The translations under genes were made by a program, and so were the position numbers. From Paenibacillus mesophilus (GTDB taxonomy: Bacteria; Bacillota; Bacilli; Paenibacillales; NBRC-103111), in assembly GCF_005938385.1 (NCBI RefSeq), contig NZ_VCRA01000030.1:17226-81225 (forward strand): 64,000 nucleotides of DNA, written 5' to 3'. The notes beneath the pieces are model-generated. The model searched no databases. It saw only the letters and a list, made by a program, of their open reading frames with translations, and was not told the origin of the DNA. This document shows positions 17,038 through 25,319 of this stretch, in pieces; the first letter of the stretch is position 1; the number at the start of each line of letters is the position of its first letter.

Positions 17038-17667
17038 ATGCCAAAAGTTATTATTGATATTTTCCAATTTCTTGCAAATCTCGCAGCTGTGGTTGCTCTA
17101 ATAATTGCAGGTTTAGCTTTAAAAGAAAATATAAATATAAGAAGGACGTCTGTAAAACCACTACTATTTCCTGGTAGAATTACTGAATTCATTAGTGATG
17201 ATAATTTATTTTCCTGTAACTATGAATACCCAATCATAGAAGATATTGGTTCTCCGGTATTGGCTCATTTCGGAATCAAGAATATTGGTAAGGGGCCTGC
17301 TAAGAGGGTAAGTGTACTATCATTCCAAAGTGAAGAAGAGAATCCTGTCATTTTTAGAGTGGGTAGTAATGCTATTAGTATACCTGAAGGTGGATCTATT
17401 CCTTTTGTTATTAGAATTGCACGAAAAGACCCAACAGATTATTATTTCATAACTTATACTACAACGATATATTATGAAGATATATTCGGTAATGGGTTTT
17501 ATATAAGTATCAGACTTTGGATCCAAGAATCTGGCGTAATTGTAATTGAATATAATGAACTAGACAAACCGAATTGGCAAGAATTTAAAACAGTTGTGTC
17601 CCGTGAAGTAGAAGCTCATGGATACTTTGAAATGAGAAACTTAGAAAAGAAAATAAACAAGGAATAG
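17038..17667 (+). CDS. Hypothetical protein with N-terminal membrane anchor
   Basis: 209 residues: one membrane helix (~8-28, FLANLAAVVALIIAGLAL) and then a beta-rich soluble domain (~45-180), with IKNIGKGPAKRVSVLSF in its middle, recalling small anchored Ig-like or jelly-roll domains. No enzyme motif is visible. AAAGGA 8 bases before ATG 17038 supports the start. It is AT-rich and lies between decayed genes in the accessory island, so it may be of phage or plasmid origin. No function assigned. Confidence 0.6.
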   Translation: MPKVIIDIFQFLANLAAVVALIIAGLALKENINIRRTSVKPLLFPGRITEFISDDNLFSCNYEYPIIEDIGSPVLAHFGIKNIGKGPAKRVSVLSFQSEEENPVIFRVGSNAISIPEGGSIPFVIRIARKDPTDYYFITYTTTIYYEDIFGNGFYISIRLWIQESGVIVIEYNELDKPNWQEFKTVVSREVEAHGYFEMRNLEKKINKE

Positions 17668-17683
17668 AGATACTTATCATTAT

Positions 17684-17950
17684 TTCTTCATATTTATGAA
17701 AGATAGAGGAAATACCAGATTGGACTCCTCGTACTTGTGTGTCGAATAAACCGCATAAGCGCAACCTAACGCGTCCAGACGGCGCAGTGATTCCGCCGTA
17801 CCCCCGGCCAGGGATATTGTCCAAGTCAAGCGTTATGATGTCCCTGCCAGTTACCGCTGCGGCCTTCCGGCGTCCTCCAGTCAGCGTTCCGGCGACGAAG
17901 CCGCCTATGTCTTCATATCGTCCTGCTCCAAGTATCAATTCATCTTTTTG
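17684..17950 (-). pseudogene. Phage-type primase fragment, frameshifted and truncated
   Basis: Read on the minus strand, the frame gives DIGGFVAGTLTGGRRKA and VTGRDIITLDLDNIPG, the hallmark of phage/plasmid primases (GRRK followed by TLDxDxxP). Near 17800 the homologous reading moves to another frame and continues LRRLDALGCAYAVYSTHKYE, where the family has a YSTHKH-type motif, before a stop near 17685. Both ends of a normal ~800-residue primase are missing. It is GC-rich compared with the AT-rich genes around it. This is a prophage or plasmid remnant, not an active gene. Confidence 0.75.
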
Positions 17951-18015
17951 ATTTTTCCAAAATGTGATATATTGGTAAAAGATTACTTCTTAATAATATG
18001 GAGGCGATTGCGCTC

Positions 18016-18432
18016 ATGACGGAACATTTTGAAAGCAGGGCGGTTGAACCGGAAAAAGATTGGCTTCTAGCAGCATATGTTGCTGTTGTAAATGGGTCTT
18101 CCATTGAAATGGGTGTTACACTTAGTGTAGGAGGTACAACCATTTCTGGAATGATGATTAGCGGCCAAACCTATACTAGGCTATTAATAGAGTCTCTTAG
18201 AGCTGCCGGATCATCAGGAGCAGAGACTATAGCAAACGCCCTAGAAGAACCACTTACCGCATTTTACGGTAACAGAGTAGAACAAGATTCAGAGCAAGTT
18301 GCTAACATAGGTTTCATTCACTTAAAAAATGTAAAGATTCTAGGCGGTAACAACCAGTTTATAGAATTTAATAATTGTCTTTGGAGAGGACGTTTATCCA
18401 CTGTTGATGGGTTTATTCTTGGCAATTTATGA
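18016..18432 (+). CDS. GvpU-like gas-vesicle accessory protein (orphan)
   Basis: About 138 residues. The central IEMGVTLSVGGTTISGMMIS and the C-terminal pair FIHLKNVK and WRGRLSTVDGFILGNL resemble GvpU, an accessory protein found in Bacillus gas-vesicle clusters. No gvpA or other gvp gene is present, so a role in gas vesicles here is doubtful; orphan GvpU-like proteins may have another function. ATG 18016 is chosen because GGAGG at 18000-18004 lies upstream and itself overlaps the earlier ATG 17998. A clean terminator follows. Family assignment is from memory of the motifs. Confidence 0.55.
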   Translation: MTEHFESRAVEPEKDWLLAAYVAVVNGSSIEMGVTLSVGGTTISGMMISGQTYTRLLIESLRAAGSSGAETIANALEEPLTAFYGNRVEQDSEQVANIGFIHLKNVKILGGNNQFIEFNNCLWRGRLSTVDGFILGNL

Positions 18433-18436
18433 CGTA

Positions 18437-18463
18437 AATGTCGGCTAAAGCCGACATTTTTTA
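18437..18463 (+). terminator. Terminator after the GvpU-like gene
   Basis: AATGTCGGC-TAAA-GCCGACATT followed by T residues; perfect stem with a four-base loop. Confidence 0.9.
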
Positions 18464-18531
18464 ATTGAACGATCTAATTAAATTTTTCAACATTCTTCCG
18501 ATAAGACTGGTGATCAAAAAAAAATGGTGGG

Positions 18532-18930
18532 ATGACCAATATACTTCCGCGTAAGATTTTTGATGCAAAGATAGCGCCATCGAGAATAAGAGAGCCTTTT
18601 AAGGATCAGTTGCTAAAATCATATGAGTTTGTGTCAATTGTTGATATAGGTCTCTTCAATACAACTATTGAGGTGCGCTTACAAGTTGAGGGGCGGGGGA
18701 GACAGTGGGATAAAATTCATAAGTTTGTAATGATACTTGAAGATGCTCGTGGAAATGTTGTTGGTCGAAATAAAGATTCCAAATGGGTAAGTTACACTTG
18801 GCAGAAGTTGAAAAAAGTCATTATAGATGCTGTTCCGCATGACGTTGGATTCATTGCCAAATTCAACTGGACGCTGCAAATCGGGAGTTTGGTAAAACGT
18901 ACTCCCTTCGCGGGGTCTCCAAACTCATGA
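18532..18930 (+). CDS. Hypothetical protein, 3' end replaced by IS sequence
   Basis: 132 codons. The first ~115 encode an unrecognised soluble, beta-rich protein (SIVDIGLFNTTIEVRLQVEG). The last ~15 codons run out of frame through IS630-type transposase sequence, so the natural C-terminus is probably lost. The start ATG 18532 has only a weak GGTGG nearby. AT-rich like the rest of the island. No function assigned. Confidence 0.4.
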   Translation: MTNILPRKIFDAKIAPSRIREPFKDQLLKSYEFVSIVDIGLFNTTIEVRLQVEGRGRQWDKIHKFVMILEDARGNVVGRNKDSKWVSYTWQKLKKVIIDAVPHDVGFIAKFNWTLQIGSLVKRTPFAGSPNS

Positions 18931-19004
18931 AACGGATGGAAATGAGCTATGCCAAACCCACCTACATACTTGTAGCAGTTGACCGTATTATTTTTTATCG
19001 ATAA
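18879..19004 (+). mobile_element. IS630-type transposase fragment
   Basis: In the frame shifted from the preceding ORF, the sequence reads FGKTYSLRGVSKLMKRM followed by SYAKPTYIL, matching the N-terminal helix-turn-helix region of IS630-family transposases (YSxxGxxKLxxRxxxSYxKPTY). It ends at a stop near 19004. No catalytic DDE part or terminal repeats are visible, so it is a dead remnant. A short palindrome (TATGGTGAACCGTAC, ~19008-19023) follows and resembles the one near 3441. Confidence 0.6.
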
Positions 19005-19071
19005 AGTATGGTGAACCGTACCCCAAATAGGGCGCGATAAAAGGGATGTGCTCATAAATAGTTTTTACGAG

Positions 19072-19097
19072 AAAAGACACCCTCACAAGGGTGCCCT
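19072..19097 (-). terminator. Terminator of the aldo/keto reductase gene
   Basis: On the minus strand GGCACCCT-TGTG-AGGGTGTC is followed by TTTTCT, 9 bases after the reductase stop codon. Confidence 0.85.
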
Positions 19098-19105
19098 CTT
19101 GGCAG

Positions 19106-20023
19106 TTAAGGAAGAATATTGCCCGCCGAACGGAAAATGTCGTACCACTCTTCCCGCGTAAGGCGAATGTCGGCTGCTCGGCAGCAATCTTTCATTCTCT
19201 CGATATTCATCGTGCCGATGACAGGCTGCATGTTCGCCGGGTGGCGGAGCAGCCAAGCGACGGCGATCGTCGTGTTGCTTACTTCGTATTTCGCCGCGAT
19301 CTCGTCGATCTTCTTGTTCAATTCGGGGAACTTCTCGTTGCCGAGGAATACGCCCTCGAAAAATCCGTATTGGAAAGGCGACCAAGGTTGAATCGTAATA
19401 TCGTGGAGCCTGCAGAAGTCGAGCACGCTGCCGTCCCGGTTCACGGCCGAGTCGTTCCCCATGTTGACGTTGAAGCCTTGGGAGATCATAGTGGCATTCG
19501 TGATGCTGAGTTGGAGCTGGTTCGCCACAATCGGCTGCTTCACCGACTTCTTCAGCAGCTGGATCTGCATCGGATTTTGATTGGAGACGCCGAAATGACG
19601 CACTTTGCCCGAGCTTTCCAGCAGATCGAAAGCTTCCGCCACTTCTTCCGGCTCGACGAGCGTATCGGGGCGGTGCAGCAGCAGCACATCCAAGTATTCG
19701 GTTTTGAGCCGTTTCAGGATCGCGTCGACCGAGTTAACAATATGTTCTTTGGAGAAGTCGAACATTCCGAGCCGAATGCCGCACTTGGATTGCAGAATGA
19801 TTTTGTCCCGAACGCCGGGGCTCATTTGAATCGCTTCCGCGAATAGTTCCTCGCATCTGCCTTTCCCGTAAATATCCGCATGCTCGAAGAAATTGGCGCC
19901 TTCTTCAAGCGCCGCCTGGATGAAGCGCTCCGCTTGCGGCTTGTCCAGTGACTTAAGGCGCATACAACCGACTGCTATAACGGGTACCTCTAACGTGCTG
20001 ATACCGAGCTTTATCGTTCTCAT
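19106..20023 (-). CDS. Aldo/keto reductase
   Basis: About 305 residues of the NADP-dependent TIM-barrel reductase family. The catalytic set is visible: the Asp and Tyr in EHADIYGKGRCEELF (~45-59), Lys in ILQSKCGI and His in VLLLHRPDTL; the C-terminal cofactor segment is present. It reduces aldehydes or ketones to alcohols, substrate unknown, and is closest in layout to the YdhF/oxidoreductase group. ATG 20023 has GGAGGTG 9 bases upstream; the longer frame's GTG at 20035 lies inside that site. It is followed by its own terminator and preceded on the same strand by the ANT(4') gene, 39 bases away. Confidence 0.92.
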   Translation of the reverse strand: MRTIKLGISTLEVPVIAVGCMRLKSLDKPQAERFIQAALEEGANFFEHADIYGKGRCEELFAEAIQMSPGVRDKIILQSKCGIRLGMFDFSKEHIVNSVDAILKRLKTEYLDVLLLHRPDTLVEPEEVAEAFDLLESSGKVRHFGVSNQNPMQIQLLKKSVKQPIVANQLQLSITNATMISQGFNVNMGNDSAVNRDGSVLDFCRLHDITIQPWSPFQYGFFEGVFLGNEKFPELNKKIDEIAAKYEVSNTTIAVAWLLRHPANMQPVIGTMNIERMKDCCRAADIRLTREEWYDIFRSAGNILP

Positions 20024-20061
20024 GCCTAAACGCACCTCCGTTAATTATAAGTTGGACCGCT

Positions 20062-20833
20062 TCAAAAAGGAATCCGTTCCGTATGAATCACATAACCATG
20101 CTCGGCAGCCCATTCCACAAGTCCGTCCCAGAACTTCTCACAGGCAGAAACGATCTTCGACGAATCTGCCAATTCCCCGGACATTACGAGTTGTGCCACA
20201 TCATCGAAGCCGACCGGACGATTCAGCATATTCAGCGCCTCCGGCAAAACGTTGGAGCCGGTAGTGAACCGTTTGCGATTGTGCAAACCGACCAGCATGG
20301 CGCCGTATTGGGCAAACTGCATAGCCAAGTAGGGCAAGTAGGTATGAGGGCCATGAAGACGGACGTTTCTAAGTTTTCCGATAAACTCGTACATCTCGCC
20401 CACAAGCACTTCGTTTATGCTGCGCCAGAAATCTTCCTTTGTCGGCGACTCGGCCGCTTCCTTTAATTGGGGGAAAAAGCCTTTAGGATCAAACAGACAA
20501 AGCGGAGCAAAGAAAGGACCGTGCGTCAACGGCCATTCGCCGTCGACCGTTGAGGCGGTTTCGAGAAGAACGTCCGCGCTGCGTACGTTCACTTCGGCTT
20601 TCCAAGGCCCCGACGACCATTCATAGCTAAAATCGATCGATTCGCTTGACTGCTCCAGAACGCAAAACATCTCGATATCCGAGAAAGGACCGTCCGTCCC
20701 TCTGGAAACCGATCCGTAAACCCCGATCGCCAATACTTGGTTTCCGTAAACCTCGTGCAGCCTCTCCGGAAATGTCATGGCAGGTTTGAAGTCTTTCGCT
20801 CCGAGACATTTCTACAGGTCCATTCCTATTCAT
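20062..20833 (-). pseudogene. ANT(4')-like aminoglycoside nucleotidyltransferase, frameshifted near its start
   Basis: The main frame (20778-20062) closely resembles AadD/ANT(4')-Ia along its full length: AIGVYGSVSRGTDGPFSDIE (nucleotidyltransferase GS...D-x-E), WPLTHGPFF, GAMLVGLHNRKRFTT and the C-terminal HGYVIHTERIPF. The expected N-terminus (MNRNGPVEMSRSERL... ending HDI) lies in another frame starting at ATG 20833 with an AGGGAG site. Between HDI and ERLHEVYG there are four bases where three are expected, a single-base insertion near 20770. Either the gene is inactive, or it is a sequencing error, or a shorter protein starts at 20778 (no ribosome site). The intact enzyme would adenylylate 4'-OH of kanamycin-type drugs. 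Confidence 0.8.
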
Positions 20834-20956
20834 TAGCGTGCATCTCCCTTTTGATTTTGTCGGGTAAGCGGACACTCATGCAGGAATGGTGGACCACGGG
20901 CTTAACGGGGGACTTTTTTTCGATGCATAAGAACTCCTCCTTTGAGATTGTGCATG

Positions 20957-21889
20957 CTACCGCTCGCTGCTTCTCACGAACGACAGCACGATATCTTGCG
21001 GATGATCCCCGAACCCGGAGCCGAACAAGTTGAGCCCGCCCTTATTCGCGGCATCTTCGCTAACTTCGAAGCGGACGCGGATCGGTTCGCGGTAGTGCAG
21101 GCCGAGCATGTCGAGCGTCGTCTCCGCTCCCGGGGAGCCGTTAAGAAAGCAGCCTTCCTTCGTTACTTTCCATTCGACGAGCGTGCCGTATTCGGTGCCG
21201 TGAAACCACCGGTCCGGCGTCAGCTTGCCTTTGCGGTCGCCGAAATCGCCCGGGCTCGTCCATGTTCCCACGAGCAGATCGTTCATGTACAGCGAAATAT
21301 CCGACGGGTAATCCATGCGGAAGCTGTTCGCCTCGGAGCAAACCTCGGCCTTCAGCCTGAGCTCGTCGAGCGGTACGCCCGGTGGCATCGGATTGGCAAA
21401 ATAATATTCGATGCTTCCTGTACCCGAGAACCAGAGCAGCGACGCCTCCGTCCGCTCCGGCATGTAGAAGACGCGCGGATCGTCGATCGAACCGAACAAG
21501 GAGCCGTCTTTACCCGCCATCCCGCACGGCGGCTGGACTCGGCAGTTCGAATACATGCCGATCGGCATATGGATTTCTTCCAATCGGTGAAGTCCGTCTC
21601 CGGGCTTGATGGGGAGCTCCAGCAGAATCGCTTTGCAGGTGACGGAGCAAATTTTCTCCCGGTTCGCCCCCGGAGTGGAGACGATGAGCTCGGCCTGCTC
21701 GAGCATTTGCACGTTGATCGTAATCGTCGGCTGGGCGACTCCGAGCGCCTCTGCGAGCTGGCCTACGCTCATCGGCTTGTCGCCGAGCGCCTCCAGGATG
21801 CGTACGCGCAGGTCGCCGGATAACGCTTTGGCCACCTCGGTAATGCGCGAAGCGGGATACCGGATCAGTTCCTGTTTGAAATCGCTCAT
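20957..21889 (-). CDS. ArsR-type winged-helix regulator with large C-terminal domain
   Basis: 310 residues. The N-terminal winged helix (~12-85) contains LAEALGVAQPTITINVQMLE. The remaining ~220 residues form a separate beta-rich domain (SDISLYMNDLLVGTWTSPGD), starting with a cysteine-containing segment NCRVQPPCG. Such ArsR-like proteins in Paenibacillus often sit next to glycoside hydrolases and probably sense a sugar-derived ligand; that is inference. ATG 21889 has AAGGAAG 6 bases upstream. Divergent from the GH2 gene (22065), with several TGTACA-type palindromes in between as likely operators. Confidence 0.82.
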   Translation of the reverse strand: MSDFKQELIRYPASRITEVAKALSGDLRVRILEALGDKPMSVGQLAEALGVAQPTITINVQMLEQAELIVSTPGANREKICSVTCKAILLELPIKPGDGLHRLEEIHMPIGMYSNCRVQPPCGMAGKDGSLFGSIDDPRVFYMPERTEASLLWFSGTGSIEYYFANPMPPGVPLDELRLKAEVCSEANSFRMDYPSDISLYMNDLLVGTWTSPGDFGDRKGKLTPDRWFHGTEYGTLVEWKVTKEGCFLNGSPGAETTLDMLGLHYREPIRVRFEVSEDAANKGGLNLFGSGFGDHPQDIVLSFVRSSER

Positions 21890-21921
21890 ACGGTTCTTCC
21901 TTATCGAGAAATGATAGGTAC

Positions 21922-22028
21922 AGTGTACACCAAAAAACGATTATTGTAAAAACGAAATGTACATTGATAAAATAAAATATTATAAAAACATAATATACAT
22001 TGCATGTATTAAATGTATGCAGTAGAAT
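21922..22028 (+). promoter_or_regulatory. GH2 promoter with palindromic operator candidates
   Basis: A -35 TTGCAT (22000-22005) and a -10 TAGAAT (22023-22028) are separated by exactly 17 bases. Palindromes GTGTACAC (21923), AATGTACATT (21956) and ATACATTGCATGTAT (21995-22009, overlapping the -35) line the divergent gap. They are good candidates for binding by the ArsR-type regulator. Confidence 0.6.
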
Positions 22029-22064
22029 GGGTGTGAAATCAAGAAGAAAGGTCGTGTTCACCCG

Positions 22065-24830
22065 ATGGAAACCCCCATCTTAACGAAGTCCGAGGCGGGC
22101 ATTCCCCGGCCCGAGCATCCGCGTCCCGATTGGGAACGAGCGGATTGGCTCAATCTGAATGGTACATGGTCGTTCCGGTTCGATCCGGATAACGTGGGTA
22201 TCGGACAGCTGTGGCACCAACATCCGGAACAACTGGAGCATCCCGAATTCGGCTTGCGCATTACGGTGCCGTTCTCGTGGGCCAGTCCGCTCTCCGGAGT
22301 GGGGCGCAACGAGAAAGGCATCGGCTGGTACAGGCGAACCGTCCGATGGACGCCCGCCAAGGCCGGTTCGAGGCTGTTTCTGCATTTTGGCGCCGTCGAT
22401 TACGATTGCGACGTTTGGGTCAACGGCGAGCATGCCGGATCGCATACGGGCGGCTACGGCGCTTTCGATTTTGATGTCACCGCGCTGTGGCTGAACGGCT
22501 CGGACAACATCATCGTCGTTCGCGCGGAAGACAACGATCGCGCCAGCCAAGCCCGCGGCAAGCAAGGCTACGGTGAAATCCGGGGCATTTGGCAGCCGGT
22601 GTGGCTGGAAGCACGATCGCAAAATTATGTGAAGGCAGCGAAATTCATAACCCAGATCGACGGGCAAGTGGAAGTAACGGCGACTATCGAGGCGAACCGG
22701 CCAGGGAAGGCGGAGCTGGATTTCCGTTTCGACGGTGGAAAGGTACAACATCGCGCCGAGCTTGAGCTGACCGAAGGCCGGAACGAAGCGAAGGTTTGTT
22801 TCACCGTCGACGCTCCGCGGCTCTGGAGTCCGGATACGCCGCATTTATACGAGGGAGAGGTGCGTCTTGCCGGCGACGGCGGTGAAGATATCGTCCGCAC
22901 GTATTTCGGCATACGCGAAATCGGGACCGCCTTGTTTGGCGACCGGGACTATCGCTGGATTACGCTGAACGGCAAACCGGTCTACTTGAACGGCACGCTC
23001 GACCAATCGTATCATCCGACCGGCTATTTCACTTATCCGACGGATACGGAGATGCGGGAAGAAATTTACTTGATGAAACGGCTCGGCTTGAACTTCGTCC
23101 GCATCCATATCAAGCCGGAGGAGCCGCGCAAGCTGTACTGGGCCGACAAGCTGGGCATTCTCGTCATGGAAGACATGCCGTGCTTCTGGGGCAACCCCGA
23201 CCAGGAAGCCCGCGAGACGTACGAGCGGGAAGCGCTTGAGACGATTGAACGGGATTTCAACCATCCATCCATTTTCTCTTGGGTCATGTTCAACGAGACG
23301 TGGGGCTTGAAGACGGACGACGAGGCGCCGGACCAGACGAGGGACTGGATTCCCGCCAAGCAATATTTGCCGCAAACGCAGGAATGGGTGCGCCATATTT
23401 ACAAGTGGGCGAAAGTGATCGACCCGACCCGGCTCGTGGAGGACAATTCGGCCTGCAACTACGACCATGTGGAATCCGATCTCAATACATGGCACTTCTA
23501 TATGAACGGGTACGAGAAAGTGAAGGGGCATATCGCCAAAGTCGCCGATCAGACGTTTCCGGGCTCGGCGTTCAACTATTGCGGCGGCAACGTCCAGAAC
23601 GGCGCCCCTTTGATGAACAGCGAGTGCGGCAACGTATGGGGCATCGAAGGCGGAGCGGGAGACAGCGATATATCTTGGCATTACCGGTATATGTTGAACG
23701 AATTCCGCCGCCATGACAAAATATGCGGCTTCGTCTTCACGGAATTCCGCGACGTCATCAACGAGTTCAACGGCTATTACCGGCTCGACGGCTCGGAGAA
23801 ACGGTTCGGCTACGAATCGTTCGTGCCGGGCATGACGATCGCCGATCTGCACGCCGCGGATTTCATCGTGATCGACGCCCCGCCCTGTCAGACGGTAGAC
23901 GCAGGTACCGAAGCGATCCTATCGATTATGCGGTCCAGCTTCTCCGACCGGCATTTCGGGAAGCGGCTCCGGCTCGTCTGGGAACTGTCCTATGACCATT
24001 TGGGCGTAAGAACGGTTGCGGACTGCGGCGAGGTCACTCTGGACTGGGACGGCTACGGCGTGTCTCCACTTGAACCGCTTACCGTCAAGCTGCCGGCGCT
24101 GGATGCCGTGGCCGTGCTGGCGCTGCGTCTCGCGACGGAGGAAGGCGAAGTCGTATCGCGCAACTTCACGACCTTCGACGTGAGAGGCGGCAAGCCCGGA
24201 TCAGTCGGCGAAGGGGCGGCGCGGATCGTCAGTACGCCGGTAGGCGAATTCGCTGGCCACACGTTCCCGCACCAATGGCAAGCGATTCAAGGCCACAAAA
24301 TAAACGGCGGGCCGGAAGGCCGCTTCGACTACGAGATCACGCTGCCGGATCGGAAGGAGCTGGCCGTTATCCATAACGTCGAGATATGGTTCGAGGCGGG
24401 CGCGAAACGGCTGCTGATCCGCAACGTCGAAGGAGGAACGTACGTCAAGTCGGAAATCTCGTTCATGCACGGCGCGGACCCGAATACGGAACGCAATCCG
24501 AACACGTATTACATGACCGACGAGGAATGCCACGAGTCCCGTCTGCAAGTGCTGATCGACGGAGAGCCGGTCGAGTCGTTCGTGCTTCCGGACGATCCGG
24601 CGGACAGCCGCGGGGTGCTGTCGTGGCATTACCAGCCGGTCTCGAACAAGCTGGACGAGGCGGGATCATACGGGTATTTGTGCAAAGTAGCCGTTCCCGG
24701 CCGGATCGCGGCCAAGCTGGACCAAAGTCGCAGGCTGACGCTCTCGCTGCAGGCGGATGCAGGCGGTCTGGCACTGTACGGCCGCAATGCCGGGCGGTAT
24801 CCGATCGACCTGATCGTTCGCTGCGAATAA
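22065..24830 (+). CDS. Glycoside hydrolase family 2 enzyme
   Basis: 921 residues: sugar-binding jelly-roll (~15-190), immunoglobulin-like sandwich (~190-290), TIM barrel (~290-580) and a long C-terminal beta-rich extension. The predicted acid/base is E411 in WVMFNETWG and the nucleophile E520 in MNSECGNVWG, both present. GH2 covers beta-galactosidases, glucuronidases and mannosidases; the specificity is not readable here. No signal peptide, so cytoplasmic. A 17-spaced promoter precedes it and the divergent ArsR-type regulator probably controls it. The start ATG 22065 has only AAAGGT at 12 bases. Confidence 0.92.
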   Translation: METPILTKSEAGIPRPEHPRPDWERADWLNLNGTWSFRFDPDNVGIGQLWHQHPEQLEHPEFGLRITVPFSWASPLSGVGRNEKGIGWYRRTVRWTPAKAGSRLFLHFGAVDYDCDVWVNGEHAGSHTGGYGAFDFDVTALWLNGSDNIIVVRAEDNDRASQARGKQGYGEIRGIWQPVWLEARSQNYVKAAKFITQIDGQVEVTATIEANRPGKAELDFRFDGGKVQHRAELELTEGRNEAKVCFTVDAPRLWSPDTPHLYEGEVRLAGDGGEDIVRTYFGIREIGTALFGDRDYRWITLNGKPVYLNGTLDQSYHPTGYFTYPTDTEMREEIYLMKRLGLNFVRIHIKPEEPRKLYWADKLGILVMEDMPCFWGNPDQEARETYEREALETIERDFNHPSIFSWVMFNETWGLKTDDEAPDQTRDWIPAKQYLPQTQEWVRHIYKWAKVIDPTRLVEDNSACNYDHVESDLNTWHFYMNGYEKVKGHIAKVADQTFPGSAFNYCGGNVQNGAPLMNSECGNVWGIEGGAGDSDISWHYRYMLNEFRRHDKICGFVFTEFRDVINEFNGYYRLDGSEKRFGYESFVPGMTIADLHAADFIVIDAPPCQTVDAGTEAILSIMRSSFSDRHFGKRLRLVWELSYDHLGVRTVADCGEVTLDWDGYGVSPLEPLTVKLPALDAVAVLALRLATEEGEVVSRNFTTFDVRGGKPGSVGEGAARIVSTPVGEFAGHTFPHQWQAIQGHKINGGPEGRFDYEITLPDRKELAVIHNVEIWFEAGAKRLLIRNVEGGTYVKSEISFMHGADPNTERNPNTYYMTDEECHESRLQVLIDGEPVESFVLPDDPADSRGVLSWHYQPVSNKLDEAGSYGYLCKVAVPGRIAAKLDQSRRLTLSLQADAGGLALYGRNAGRYPIDLIVRCE

Positions 24831-24896
24831 GCGGGTTTTCGCGGACAAAGCGGCGGCATGGGAGCTTCGTTTCAAGTTCGTAAAAGAAGAAAGGAA

Positions 24897-25075
24897 GAAC
24901 CAGTTCCGCTATTGGCCTTGATCGAGGCGAAAAAAGGGGGAAACGGAACAATGAGTTCCTCTATTTCGGGAAAATCGCCATTTTCATACTGAAAAAGTGA
25001 GGAAACGGAACTGAAAGTTCCTTTACTCTCGTTTTCCCGCCCTTTCCCGGGCAATAGCGGAACTCAAACTTCCGC
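24897..25075. repeat. Intergenic palindrome quartet A
   Basis: Four short inverted repeats, GAACCAGTTC (centre ~24902), GGAACAATGAGTTCC (24945-24959), GGAACTGAAAGTTCC (25007-25021) and GCGGAACTCAAACTTCCGC (25057-25075), stand ~50, 62 and 52 bases apart. The rest of the 489-base gap (24831-25319) holds no gene I can support. An open frame from 25137 joins the next gene in frame but lacks a ribosome site. Confidence 0.6.
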
Positions 25076-25319
25076 ATCCACAGGCTGCGCGGCCGTACAC
25101 GATGGCCGGCGCGACGCACCCATATGGCTTACGTAAATGGATAGTCTCGCAAATCCTCAACAAGGATTGGACGGCAAGCCGTCAGCCAAGCCCGGACAGC
25201 AGCTTCTCAAGAATGTCCGAAACGGCTATCAACAGGTCCGCATCGCCAATAGCGATCCGGGCTTGTTTTCTTATATAGTTAAGGCTGAAACGAAGCTCTT
25301 CCAAAAGGGGAACATAATC

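Noticed and set aside
18016..18432. Evidence for gas vesicles in this organism
   Set aside because: A lone GvpU-like gene without gvpA or other gvp genes does not support vesicle formation.
25137..25319. In-frame N-terminal extension of the GH106-like enzyme
   Set aside because: The extension lacks a ribosome site and homology; AAAGGGG is placed correctly for ATG 25320.
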